Made by a program: the position numbers and the translations under genes. A DNA stretch of 64,000 bases, taken from positions 32,020,439 to 32,084,438 of the forward strand of contig NC_061868.1 of assembly GCF_907164915.1 (NCBI RefSeq), read 5' to 3'. This stretch comes from Impatiens glandulifera (taxonomy: Eukaryota; Streptophyta; Magnoliopsida; Ericales; Balsaminaceae). Below the pieces are notes generated by a model. It was not told where the DNA came from, ran no database searches, and saw only the letters and a list, made by a program, of their open reading frames with translations. Below, one piece after another: positions 1 to 12,679 of this stretch (position 1 is its first letter; every line of letters starts with the position of its first letter).

Positions 1-1199
<1,199 letters not shown>

Positions 1200-1299
1200 N
1201 NNNNNNNNNNNNNNNNNNNNNNNNNNNNNNNNNNNNNNNNNNNNNNNNNNNNNNNNNNNNNNNNNNNNNNNNNNNNNNNNNNNNNNNNNNNNNNNNNNN
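1200..1299. other. assembly gap (100 N)
   Basis: A run of exactly 100 N, the usual placeholder for a scaffold gap of unknown size. It may hide the left end of the Ulp1-bearing element that follows. Confidence 0.98.
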
Positions 1300-1339
1300 A
1301 TATATAAATACTTTATTAAAATATAATATTTATTACTTT

Positions 1340-2140
1340 TTGTGATGTGACAACAATACTGCACACTGTTCCGATTTGACATGTGATGACGGGCTTAATA
1401 CTTTTACTGAATCCATAGATATGAAATGATTTCTTTATAGGGTTTTATACAAAAACACACTTCTTTTTCAATGATGAAATAATTTCTGCATGATGTGACA
1501 AAACAAAGGACTGCCTACTGATCCGCCAAGTCATTTGAGCGAATATTTGTTCGCTTCATGTCAGTTATAATAATTTCATATAATATGAAATAAAGGGAAA
1601 TTTAAAATACATTTAATTTTGGTCTACACATACACGGTTTAGTGTCTTTCCATGACAGACAAGTGGGCTTCTCATTGTTGTGTATGGGGGGTGTACACGG
1701 GGGACAGGTCGAAAACAATTGCGGCGAAGATTTCTTCGTTTATGGAGTTAGTTTAGCTCAGATCTCTTCGCTATTCGAATTATTTTTTATATGATACACG
1801 GAACTTCAAAATTCATGTTAATTTTGGTAAATTGTGGGATATTGAAATGATATCAGGCTTAATGTTTTCAATAAAATATATTTTCATTCTTATTTATATT
1901 GAACATAATTTCATTCATATAGCAATAATATTATATTGAATATAATTTTATAATTATTTATGAAAATATAATGTGAATGACAATATTGAATTATTTCTTT
2001 TATTTAATATTATTAGTGTTATTACTTTTTCGTGAATGAAATTACTTTTTAATGATGTGACCAAGTGACTGCAAACTGTTCCGATTTGATATTTCATCAC
2101 GGGAAATTTACTTTTTCTGAATCAATAGATCTAAATATTT
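1340..2140. repeat. three diverged direct copies of a ~90-bp motif
   Basis: A block reading GATGTGAC, then ACTGC, then ACTG with a nearby TCCG, appears at about 1343-1430, 1495-1530 and 2053-2140. The first and third copies match over about 90 bases, continuing into a shared CTGAATC-ATAGAT stretch. Probably subterminal repeats of the Ulp1-bearing element. Confidence 0.6.
1619..1740. repeat. left copy of the subterminal repeat
   Basis: Matches the three right-hand copies at 9745-10450 in the same orientation. Shared parts are a GTCT-ACA start, a CATGA segment, TTCTCAT, a run of G, and a GCGAAGAT-TTCG palindrome at the end. Confidence 0.6.
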
Positions 2141-2207
2141 TATGAAGAAAACAGATCTTCTGTTTGCTATAAATGTAGGGATTACATGAACAATCTTCGT
2201 CGGCAGC

Positions 2208-2498
2208 ATGAAATATTTCTTGAGCGTTGTTGTTGAGAGTGTGGGTTTTTTTCATATAGTTTGTTGGGATGTATCATTTGGGAGATTCTCTGTGATTGAA
2301 AACTTGTACAATAAAGATCAACTGGTGGAAAACATCTTCAGTTACCACGAATGCTTGGTAACTCAAGTAGAAACTACCGATCAAATGAAGATCATTCGTG
2401 TACACTGCTGGTGGGAAGAGCCAGCTTTGGGAGAATCCCTGGGATGGAAAACATCTCAAGAGATAACTCAACACGTGTATGACCCCAGTTATGCGTGA
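2208..2498 (+). CDS. hypothetical 96-aa ORF inside the element
   Basis: An ATG-started open frame of 96 codons with a composition that could be protein (Trp, Cys and His scattered along it, with a WWEEP segment near residue 68). I do not recognise a family, signal peptide or membrane segment. It lies between subterminal repeats and the 3' side of the DUF7745-like gene, on the opposite strand to that gene. It could be a small element-encoded gene, an exon of one, or a chance ORF. Confidence 0.2.
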   Translation: MKYFLSVVVESVGFFHIVCWDVSFGRFSVIENLYNKDQLVENIFSYHECLVTQVETTDQMKIIRVHCWWEEPALGESLGWKTSQEITQHVYDPSYA

Positions 2499-3458
2499 GA
2501 GATCCGCTGTGGTTGCTTCAATGGAGATGCCTTGAAGCTGGAGATGCAGATGAATATTGTTAAAATGTACAAATGTTTATGAAACGTAGAAATGTTTATG
2601 AAACTTGTAATGAAAATTTGTACGTCGAATTATAATAATTATTTGTTATTTATATTTTCATGCACATGTCATTAAACATTTATAAAATAACGAATTTATT
2701 ATAAATCATAAAGTATTATAATATTTACTCTTCTGGCTAATTATACGTTTCCCATAAGTGAAATCATTGCCATAATTGTAATGTGACGTGACATGTAATA
2801 TAAAATGTTTTGGCGCTTCTTCAATCATTGCACCAGTCCTTGGATTTAATATACAAGCGAATACATTTTCGTTCAATGTGGTCGACCTCAAATATGAATA
2901 TCAAGCGAATAGTATTTCGTCTAGTAACAATGTTGTGTTTAATATAGAAACTTACAGGCGAATGATTCTTCGTTTTCAAATTCATTAGAGTATGACATGA
3001 AAGTGAAACAAATACAATAATATATTAATATGTAACTTCAATGATTGGATGCGACTTCATCTTTGTTTTCAATCACATGGTTAAAACTTAAAAGTAATAC
3101 ACTAACAAAGAGACGAAGAAATGTCCGTTCGATTTACTAATTAGATACAATATAATGAAGCGAACAACCAATCGATGGATCAATGTAAGGGGTTTACATG
3201 AACACATCAGTTGTTTTACATTATACTTTGAATTGATCATGACATCCAAATTGCAATCAAAGAATCAAACATAACGACAATGATTCGATTTATATCACTC
3301 CAGAATAAAGTAACTACATAATGTAAAATATAACTTCAGTCTATAATCAAACATAACTTCATAATATTGTTAAATACACAAAAACCTTCCATAATCCTTT
3401 ACATAAGTACTGCACAGATTAACAAACAAAATAGCTGTTCAAAAATACAAATGAAGCT

Positions 3459-4624
3459 CTAGTCTGATTCATGAGAGGATGACTCGTCAATCGGTCCTGT
3501 CAGCGACACGACCTCATGTTCGATGACGGGTGGAATGTATAGCTGAATGGCTTCGTTCACAGCATTGATCCATCGGTTGGGGATTAAAACCGTGAAAGAA
3601 TTTTCAATTATTGATGCGTACTATAGGTAAAGATGGTGAGGAGTAAGCATGAAGTCCTCCGGAGGATTGAGTCCATTCGAAGGTAGGGGATTCCGTAGGC
3701 CAAATTGTCTGTATATGACAGTTGTGCAGTAGGAGGTAGTTCCCTCAAGGCCCAACAAAATGATGAATGGAGAACCCCTCATCCTGTACATCATTACAGT
3801 AAAGAGATACCACGGAACAATGAACCTAATTGGGTGAATATCCGAAATAAAATTCGGAGGCACGAGTCCATTGACCCTTTGCACTTGTAGATTGGCAAAG
3901 GAAGTGTAGGGAATTAAAGGACGGGGCAACCAATGCAACTTGTCTAACAACCAGAGGTAGAGAACCAAAGGTGATCCACGGCGAGAATAGTTGTTTTCCT
4001 CTGGAACAAATTCGTTAAGACCAAGTAATGTCTCAGCAAGTACCAGGCTAGCCAGGTTTGGGGCGTTTCCCATCAGTGCAGGAACTACCTGTAGGATCCT
4101 TTCCGAAGGCCGTCGTCCGGCAGCCGGACATAAAAAAAATGAGCCAGAACCACAAGCATGATCAGTTTGCTTTGTGTGTGGTTGATGGTCCTCTCAGCTC
4201 CCTGGACACGCCAAATGTGCTCGTCTATGTTTGTCATATTGAGAAATCCATGTTGGAGGGTAAACAAAAGAGCATCAAACATTGTAACTCCATAGAAGCT
4301 GTCGCAAATGTGGACGGCCATATGAGGATCTTGATTGACAGGCAAAATCATGAGTGCAAGACTACCACATCTAAGGATTGAAGCAAAGTCCTCTATCGTC
4401 GGGCATATGTGCATTTCCCCAATAACAAAAGAACGAGAGTCCATATTCCATCTGCTTTGCATGTGGGCCATCAGTCCGTCGTTAACGTTTATTCGTAATA
4501 GAGGCAGAATCTCATCTACATGATAGACACTAAAAGGGACAGGGTCATCGTTGATCAGACTTAAGTATCGCTCCAGTTGTTGCTGCGATAAAACCAGCAT
4601 GTCTGGGTCCATCTCTACATCCAT
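3459..4624 (-). pseudogene. DUF7745 / plant-mobile-domain-like gene, frameshifted
   Basis: The frame starts at the ATG at 4624. Its first 179 codons resemble the helical domain called DUF7745 or plant mobile domain in transposon-associated plant proteins. The diagnostic part is around residues 50-85: a DEILPLL segment, an SRSF segment and the motif CPTIEDFASIL. The frame then breaks: near 4095-4110 it must slip by one base to continue as ILQVVPALMG, followed by SLVLAETLLGL and, about 100 residues on, the conserved YRQFGLRNPLP segment. After a stop at 3621 a further compatible piece (RWINAVNEAIQLY) runs to a TAG at 3459, implying either a small intron or another shift. Function is unknown; the family is linked to mobile elements and to silencing factors such as MAIL1. 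A 136-bp palindromic array lies directly upstream. Confidence 0.65.
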
Positions 4625-4699
4625 CTTATGAGTTTTACACTAAATGACTGAAGGAAAGACACCGGTAGATAGAGATTTGGGAAGGAAAGAGTCAAAACA

Positions 4700-4763
4700 G
4701 AGAGAGAGGTGAGAGTGAGAGTGTAGTGTGAGAGTGAGAGTGAGAGTGAGGGTATGAGAGTGA
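4700..4763. repeat. GAGAGT-type microsatellite
   Basis: Degenerate tandem GAGAGT/GAGTGA hexamers, about 60 bases, just upstream of the DUF7745-like gene start. GA-rich tracts like this often occur in plant 5' leaders, but no regulatory role can be shown here. Confidence 0.8.
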
Positions 4764-4854
4764 TGATCTTGATACAGCAGTAGTTGAAGTAATAAATGAG
4801 TTTTCATTCTTGAATTGACATCAATACATACCACAGGTAGGGGCATTACATGTT

Positions 4855-5400
4855 GCGAGGATATCTTCGTTTATGAATTGACAAACATATAGTGAAGAAG
4901 ATATCTTCGTCTCGGATTTTAAAAATATGGATTGCACCAAAAAAGAACATAAGAAGATATCTTCGTTTAGAATTTTGAAAATTTATAGTTGCGAGGATAT
5001 CTTCGTTTATGAATTTGAAAACATATAGTGAAGAAGATATCTTCGTCTCGGATTTTAAAAATATGGATTGCACCAAAAAATAACATAAGAAGATATCTTC
5101 GTTTAGGATTTTGAAAATTTATAGTTGCGAGGATATCTTCGTTTATGAATTTGAAAACATATAGTGAAGAAGATATCTTCGTCTCGGATTTTAAAAATAT
5201 GGATTGCACCAAAAAATAACATAAGAAGATATCTTCGTTTAGGATTTTGAAAATTTATAGTTAAGAGGATATCTTCGTTTCAAATAAGGTCAGCATGTCC
5301 ATATTACGGTTGCAATTTTATCAGTTTCATGATGTTGACAATATATCTTCGTTTAAGAATATTAAAACACACAGTTAAGAAAATATCCTCGTTTATGATT
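4855..5400. repeat. 136-bp higher-order tandem repeat of a GATATC palindrome
   Basis: Units begin at 4855, 4991, 5127 and 5263, exactly 136 bp apart; the fourth is degenerate and fades by about 5400. Each unit contains three sub-repeats of about 45 bp, each centred on (GA)AGATATCTTCGT, whose core GAAGATATCTTC is a perfect 12-bp palindrome. The array fills the space between the end of the Ulp1-like gene (5587) and the start of the DUF7745-like gene (4624). The short ORFs through it are by-products of the repeat. Confidence 0.9.
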
Positions 5401-5586
5401 TTAAAAAAATCGGTACAAGAAGACACATCAAACATCAATACATTATAACTCCATACATTAACATCTGAATTGCATTATAAGTTATAATTCACTATCAAAC
5501 ATCCATACATTAAAAAAATGTGAATTGACCTGTGTAAACATAAGAATTACTGTACAAGTATAATTCCGTATAAGACATACAAATCC

Positions 5587-8500
5587 CTAATATCTTGATC
5601 TAATTGCAGTCTTTAACTTGAACCTATTGACATTGTGCTCAGACATAAGAATTCTGTATAAATATTTTATCCTCAACGTACTCAAAGCTTCTCCGGCCTT
5701 CAAAAGAACAAGAGAAAGTATAAGAACATCTAAAATTGTTCAATGTCATCTACTAAAATATGGTATAACACTTACATTATTTTTGTTGATGTCAATAGAC
5801 CAATTCTTCGCCGTTCCTCTATATGTTTCCATATGTCTCATTAAATATACACCACAGTCTTTCTTGTTTGTTTTGTCTTGCCAGTCCAGCTTTGGGGCCG
5901 TTATCCTGTATTTTTTAACCTTTGCAGCCATTCTTTCCATGCCTTGACTTAACAAGAATTTCACAAAACAATCGAGTTGTTTACTCAAAGTGACATACTT
6001 GTCCATAATTTTCATTCCATGAGGACGGCCGGAGTTGTCAAGTACAACGATTTTGGAGTCCTTAATATTCACACAAACAAGGAAGAAATGTCGGGCAAAG
6101 ATAACGGGTAGGAGTATCTGCAAAAAGAACACAAACATTTATTACTTTATTGCATATTCGTTACTTGGAATTGAGGGATATGTACAGACCACGTCAGCGA
6201 AGATGAGGTCTTCTTTTGTGACTTGGTAGTTTCTCATGTCTTCTTCAATGGATTGGGAAAATAAGGTGGCATCATGCTGCATATTAACCTGCAAAATAAG
6301 GGCAGAGCATCAAAGTCATGAACATTGAAGGATACATAGCAAAAAAAAAGAGATGCACTTACATGTGAACATGATGAGAAACAAATTATTCTTGGTTCAT
6401 GCCTTGGCAACCTACGGCATTTGAAGTGCACAATTATGGACCAAGCGTCAATCACTTCGCTCGAAATTTCTTGACCCATTTTCATTGAACGAAGTAATTG
6501 ACGGGTGATATTACCAGGTGCACCTTCGTACAGAACGTCATTGCAAAATACATTCATTTAGAAGACCATAACTAACTAATTTCATTTTTCAAATTTCTAA
6601 AACAATGCGAACTAACTTACAATGGAGGCAGGTCTTCATCAAACACAAAATCGGCTAATCTCTGTTCCTTGTTGGTTATTTTGTGGTCCAACATATCCGC
6701 AACCTGTTGCATGTAAGGGGATCGAAGGTGCACAGGAATTTTTGAGATCTTCCTCTTAGGATATTCTTTAATATTGATGCGTCCCCCCCCCCCCCATCAC
6801 CTTCATCTTCATCTTCAGAAGATTCAACGTCCTTAGAAGCCTCAACCTGTTGCTTGCCTTCACCCTGATCACTTGGTGCAACAGACTGAGCTTGGGGTTC
6901 CTCAACATTTTCCTTCCCTGCACCATGATCATTTGGTTCAAAATGCTGAGATTTGGGTTCCTCAACCTGTTCCTTGCCTTCACCCTGATCACTTGGTGCA
7001 ACAGACTGAGCTTGGGGTTCCTCAACATTTTCCTTCCCTGCACCCTGATCATTTCGTTCAACATGCGGAGATATTGGTTCATCAACCTGTTCCTTCCCTT
7101 CACCCTGATCATCGTCTTCAACAGTGGTTGTCTGCACTTTGTGTGCCCCATCCGGTTCCTTCCCTTCACCCTCATGATCAGTTGGTTCAACAATGGGTGA
7201 GTCATCTTTGTTGGGCAGAAATGAATCCTCATGTTCGTCCTGCTGAGGAGGGGGTGACTTGGCTTGACTGTGCTGAAATACAGCTTCTACATCTTCCTGT
7301 TCAAGAAGGAGTGATTCATCTTCAATGTCCTCACCTACATCCTCAACAGATTTCGGTTGAACAGGGGGTGACGGAGCTTCATTGGGCAGAACGGCAACAT
7401 CGAGATCATTCTGTTCAACGTGATCTGATGGATTTTCTTGATTTTACATCACTGCATCCTCAAAATCATTCAGTTCAGCCAGTGCTGGTGGATTGTCTGC
7501 ATGGTCCTCCACTGCAGTCTCACATGTGTAATCAACCCGGGGACTATTGACTTTCAAGCCCGCACACTGTAAAGTGTCCCCAAGTGCCTCCCTTGTAGGA
7601 TCTTCCACACCTACATGAACCGCACCATCGTTCACCACCTTCAAGTGTTTCATGAACCCTTCAGACTCTCTGAGGTTCAGGAAACCGGCCTCAAAAAAGG
7701 GCTTCGGATCGATGTTGCGTTTCTCCAACTCCCCTGATAGGTAATTCAGCTGTTGGGCTGTATCTTTAAAAGTTTGCAGGATTTTGGCTGTCAACATCTG
7801 TACATTATGAAAAACAGATTTCATTAATCTTGAAAACAGGATAATAAAGAACAATGGGAGTCAATTTATTGTTTCCACATACCTCATTATCGTCTTCTTT
7901 TACTTCAACCGAGTCAACTGGATTCTCGGGTTGTTTAACTGCTAGGCGCGCCCTTGCCCTGCCCAGCCCAAAACCACCGGCACGAACTTCTAAGTTGGTA
8001 AACTCTAACACGGTGACGTCATCCCAACACGAGATTATTGGAAATTTTCTTTCGTAGGGGATACGTTCACCTTCCACAAAAACACCATCTAGGTAGCAAA
8101 TCTGGAGTAAAGGAGTGGGAAACATGTTAGAAAATATTACATATCTATAAATCATATATAAGAGAGGCAACAATACTTACCGATAAAAGGGTTATAGGTC
8201 CATCGAAATATGGATTTTTATCTTTACTTGCTTTTTCTTTCCAACATCTTACACTGTCAACCAATCGTTGTAGTGTAAAGTGGCACCAGTTCAGTTCCTT
8301 TATGTTATCAACCTCCATTAAGGATTTGAGAATTTTGAACCTGAAATGAAAAAAATACATTTGTCAGTATTCACAAATACAATTAGATATATAATAGGTT
8401 TGAATACATGTTTACCTGGCTCGTGAATTTTGAACTGGACATAAAAAACTTGAGACAACAAAGACAACGAAGTCTATTTTGAAATCGTTGTCTGCACTTG

Positions 8501-9465
8501 TGTTACTTAATATCTTGGGGATCATAGAAAGTGTTTCGGGAGCTTTTGAGTCTTCCCCGGTCCATCTGGTCTTCCAATCCCTCAAGAAATTAAAATAATC
8601 AGGGTCCTTAGTCTTGTCCAACCCAACGGACTCGACTACGTTCATTGCCCCTCTAGGGAGGTTCATCACGAGCTGTACGAGATCTTCATCGATACGGATC
8701 TCATCACCGTTGGACAATACCAGAGAACTCTTATCCGGGTCAAAACATTGGATTACGTGTCTGGAAAAATGAGCCAGGCACTTGGAGACGCCCATTGTAA
8801 GAAGAGAACCAAACCCGATTTCCTTCACGGCTTCCCTCTGTTCTACGCTCAATTTAGGAATGAGTTGAGCGAGGCCATGAGGTGATGATCTGGTTAGAAA
8901 TGTCAGTTTACGTTTCTTGATGGTTTTGGTTTTTTGGGGAGATGGGGGAAACTCTTCATCGAATGGGGTAGTAGACGGAGAAATATTAGTGGTTTCTGGG
9001 GGTAGTTCTGGTAACTCTTCATCGACTGTTGGAGTGGAGGTAGGAATAACATTGGGTTTTTTTTTAGGGGGAAAAGGTGGTGGTAAAATCTCATCAGTAC
9101 CTGCAGCAACATCAGTAGCTTCGACAGCAACTGTGGAAACTGATTCAGCAGTCGATGACGACTTAGTATTCGTCTTCGGATTTCTCTTCCTCTTCCTTTC
9201 ATATGTAAAGGTATTAAACCTCGAAGTCATTAATTTTGGTGGGATAGCATAAATCAGTATTATACGAAATAAATTGAATAAACATGTGTCAAATTAGTAT
9301 AAACACAATAAGATTAACATACCTCTCTGGTTTATTGCTGGGATCGACGTTGGACGCCGGAGTGGGGGCAGTTTCGTTTTCATTTATGCTCCTACAAACT
9401 TGCAAGACGACCTCTCGGGAGTCGATGGGATCCACTTCCATGTTGTTGCCTTGGTTCCCCGACAT
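5587..9465 (-). pseudogene. Ulp1/C48 cysteine-protease-like gene, nine exons, reading frame broken
   Basis: Nine exons can be traced on the minus strand: 9465-9323, 9219-8416, 8340-8181, 8102-7883, 7797-6621, about 6557-6363, 6288-6193, 6117-5776 and 5697-5587. Nearly all junctions have clean GT-AG sites; the exon 6 start is unclear. The N-terminal half is the conserved region found ahead of Ulp1 domains in plant transposon proteins (for example GLAQLIPKLS and GDEIRIDEDLVQLVMNLPRG). A repetitive acidic linker follows. The C-terminal exons form a C48 peptidase domain with the expected catalytic residues: His in RHFFLV, Asp in VLDNS, Gln in WQDK and Cys in DCGVYLMRHME. Known Ulp1 enzymes process or remove SUMO. 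Breaks: an in-frame TAA at 7446-7444 in the middle of exon 5, a frameshift at a G13 tract (plus strand C13 near 6782-6795), and a possible stop at the start of exon 6. Some of these could be sequencing errors. Confidence 0.8.
6840..7120 (-). repeat. 60-bp coding tandem repeat in the Ulp1-like linker
   Basis: Five 20-residue repeats, DQGEGKEQVEEP and DQGAGKENVEEP types alternating, so the period is 60 bp with a 120-bp higher-order pattern. They encode a low-complexity, acidic, probably disordered linker between the N-terminal region and the protease domain. The last copy runs into a Glu/Asp/Gly stretch ending at the G13 homopolymer. Confidence 0.9.
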
Positions 9466-9744
9466 GTTCAGAAGAAATCCTTGTAGAATAAAAGAAATAT
9501 CTAGGGTTTCGACGTGGATTGTTTGGATTATCGCCGGGAGATAGAGAGAGAAGAATATGAACAGTTGCTTATGAAAATGAAAATGATGGAGAGTGGGATT
9601 GTAGCGGGAAATTGAAATTATATCAACTAGTAATGGAAGCGAATAAATATTCGTTCGATATCGTAACTTCTTAAAAAAATGCAAAAATAAAATTGAAAAT
9701 AAAAATTGTTATTCGAAGCGAAGATTTATTCGCGGGATGTAAAT

Positions 9745-10450
9745 GCACGGGTAAGTGAATTTACATGACACGCAAGTTGGCTTCTCATGGGAGGGGTGGG
9801 TGTTTTACATGAACATCAGGCTAAAAATAATTGAAAAGAAGAAATCTTCGCTTTCAATCGTCTCCTCGAAAAACAAAATTAAAGCAAATATTTGGTCGTT
9901 TACTGCATGTCATTTTATATTAATTGAATTTACATTTATTAATAAACGGAAATTTAAAATTAACAAAAAAAAAATAGCCAAGTAATTGAGGCGAAGATTT
10001 GTTCGGTTGCGGAAGGTGATTTTTAATAAATTACATTAATATTTAATAATCGGAAATATAAAATCCATGTCATTTTGGTCTTTACATGCACGGGTAATTG
10101 TATTTTCATCGAAGGCAGGCGGTCTTCTCAGGGGTGGGTTGAGGGGTTTACATGAGGTTTTTATTCAAATTAATTGAAGCAAATATATCTTCGCTCCCGA
10201 GTGTCTGAAGGCCAAAAAAATTAAATGAAAAAAATAAAGATTGAATTACTTGAAGCGAATATTATATCGCTGCATTCGATTTTCAATAATTAAATTAATA
10301 TTTAATAAACGTAAATATAAAATCCCTGTCAATTTTGTCTTTACATAGACGTGTAAGTGTATTTTCATGAACGGCAAGCGGTCTTCTCATGGGTGGATAT
10401 GGGGGGTTTACATGAGGGTCATGGCAACGGGCGTGTAGATCTTCGCTCCC
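9745..10450. repeat. three right-hand copies of the subterminal repeat
   Basis: Copies at about 9745-9860, 10076-10200 and 10336-10450. Each has GGTCTTTACAT-like sequence, a CATGA segment, TTCTCATGGG, a G-rich stretch, GTTTACATGA, and then a GCGAA/TTCGC palindrome. The intervening DNA adds more palindromes, for example near 9640-9660, 9715-9735 and 9990-10010. They lie upstream of the Ulp1-like gene start at 9465. Confidence 0.7.
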
Positions 10451-10559
10451 ATCGCATCTCACCCTTCCCTCTGACACGGTGCCCTGAGCGAAGATATCTT
10501 ATCTGGGTGTCATATGAATATTATATAATTTCCTGGCGTTAACAGGCGCTGCCGTTAAC

Positions 10560-11953
10560 GGCGTCTTGTGTGAACCCAGGCCGAAACCCGGATTCCGGAT
10601 ACTCCCTCCTTCCGTCTCCTACCCAAATTGATTTATTATTAAAATAATAATGCTGCAATCTGATTGGTCCGCCACAGGGGAACACGGCAATCGATAGCAG
10701 AAAAACTGAAATCCTTTCTTTAATATAATTACTTCAACTTTATTATATATTTTTTATTTAATAATTCTTTCAAAAATAATATGTTCTCTTACTAACTAAT
10801 AAAATTAATTATAATATATAATTAATAACATAATAAATTAAAATAATAATATATATAAATTAGGTAAAATATAGTACAGATACTTTTTTTTATATTTGAA
10901 TACATATATATTACTAGTATTTATTATATTTTATATATTTATTAGATTAATTAATAATTTTAAAATGTCAATACAAAAATATAATAAGAATTTTAATTTT
11001 AATTTTGTAATGTTTGACTTCATTATAATTAAATATTTTTTATAATATATAGAACATTTAAAACATAATATATATATAATGAGAAATTTATTAATTTAAA
11101 TAAATTATCCAATATTTTAAATAAGAGTTAAAAGTAAGTATTTAATAAAATAATATTAAGAATTCTTTGAGCTTATTGAATCTAATAAAATTAAGTACTT
11201 TATATATATATATATATATATATATAATTGTTAGTTAAATACATAGTAAATTTGTAATAAGGATCAAAATTTTCAAGTTAAAAAATTTAAAGTTTAAAAG
11301 TAGTTAGAATTAACTCTAATATACATTTATTTATTAGTAAAAGATGTAGTAATACATTAATGATTAAATTTATATTTTTATTTTTATTAATCAAACTAGA
11401 ATATTGCTAGTGAGATGGTTTGACATTAAAATATTATATTATATATGTTTAAAAAAATATAATGATACAAAATTAAAAATCGTTTAATTTTATAAAAAAA
11501 AATGAATCCGATCATCTTCTCAAACTTAACAAAATACACAAATTAAAGAATTTGATTTTCCTGGTAAAATTTTGAACTCTCAATGAGGGTAAGCTGATGG
11601 GAGATCATTGACAAAAATAAATATAAATTAATTAAAATTTGTGTAAAATATATTTTAAAAATATATTTTTGTATTTAAAAAAAACTATACTTTTTGTTTT
11701 AATTTATAATTTCATTTAATCACGAGCATATAAATTCACTCATAGTTTATTGATTATTGATATAACAATTTAATATAATCTTTTAATAAAATTCCTATTT
11801 GACTTTTGATTTAAATAATAAATATATGGACACAAAACATTGATAATATATTGTTATGATATGATAGACATAATTTGTCTATGATTAGGATGAAAAGATA
11901 TCGCACCTTTGCAATCAAAATATTATTTTTTTCATATATTAACTTATTAGAAC

Positions 11954-11990
<37 letters not shown>

Positions 11991-12114
11991 ACGCTCTCTT
12001 TTTTTAAAATTTATATATATTAATTTATCTCTTAATTATTAATTTTTTAATTTTTTCCCTCATACATTATAATTTGTTCTCTAATAATTAATTAATTTAT
12101 TATTTTTTTCTATT

Positions 12115-12153
<39 letters not shown>

Positions 12154-12286
12154 TATTTTTATATTTTTAATAAAATAAAAGTTATATATATATATCAATT
12201 TTAATTTATTTAAAATAAATATTTAAAAATCCTAAAATATATATATTAATTTTCTCTATCCTAATTAATTTTTTTTTTCTCTTACC

Positions 12287-12322
<36 letters not shown>

Positions 12323-12679
12323 TTTCTTTCCTAACTAATTTTTTAATTTATATATATATATATATATATTTTGACTGAAAAAATAATAAAATTTATCTCT
12401 CTACTCTACCTCTTTATATATATTTTTTTTTCAAAAAAAATTTAAGTCATTATCTCTCACATTCTCTCTCAATTTTCCTTCTCTATCACTCATTATATAT
12501 ATATTTATTTCATCATTAATTTTATATAAATATTTTTTCCATATTGTCTAACAAATAAATTTTAGATTTTTTGAAAAAATAAGAGTTATATATATTTTTT
12601 AATTAATTACAAAAATAAATATTTTAAAACTAATATTATAATTTTTTCTCTCTCCTTAATGATTGTTATCATGGATGAT
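10560..12679. other. AT-rich noncoding DNA with (TA)n tracts
   Basis: Very AT-rich, with (TA)n tracts at about 11200-11226, 11958-11988, 12118-12150, 12292-12318 and 12350-12370, and C/T-rich patches between them. A stretch near 12378-12500 resembles the small dispersed repeat seen at 13995-14130 and, inverted, at 25093-25240. No gene seen. Confidence 0.7.

Larger units (their letters stand above)
1340..10560 (-). mobile_element. large Ulp1/DUF7745-bearing transposon-like element (boundaries approximate)
   Basis: The interval holds two minus-strand genes of types that commonly ride on plant DNA transposons: a DUF7745/plant-mobile-domain-like gene and a Ulp1 (C48) protease-like gene. A unit of about 110 bp (containing GGTTTACATGA and CTTCTCATGGG) occurs near 1619-1740 at the left and three times at the right (about 9745-9860, 10076-10200, 10336-10450), so the two ends share subterminal sequence. 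Imperfect palindromes of the form GCGAA-N-TTCGC are scattered over both flanks. I found no transposase and no clean terminal inverted repeats or target-site duplication. Ulp1-carrying MULEs of the KAONASHI type are a known parallel, so this is probably a non-autonomous relative, but the class is inference. The left end may lie in the N gap. Confidence 0.5.

Noticed and set aside
4846..5212. Two overlapping ORFs with repeated RRYL/EDIFF peptides
   Set aside because: Produced by the 136-bp repeat and not by a gene; the frame shifts with each unit because 136 is not a multiple of three.
6873..7550. 225-codon plus-strand ORF
   Set aside because: Antisense shadow of the repetitive acidic linker of the Ulp1-like gene; the minus-strand frame has family motifs and splice sites.
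7854..9252. Plus-strand ORFs opposite the Ulp1 exons
   Set aside because: Antisense to well-supported exons with conserved protein motifs on the minus strand.
10535..10570. GTTAACAGGCG / GCCGTTAACGGC near the right flank as the terminal inverted repeat of the Ulp1 element
   Set aside because: A local palindrome, but no counterpart was found at the left side, which may be hidden by the N gap.
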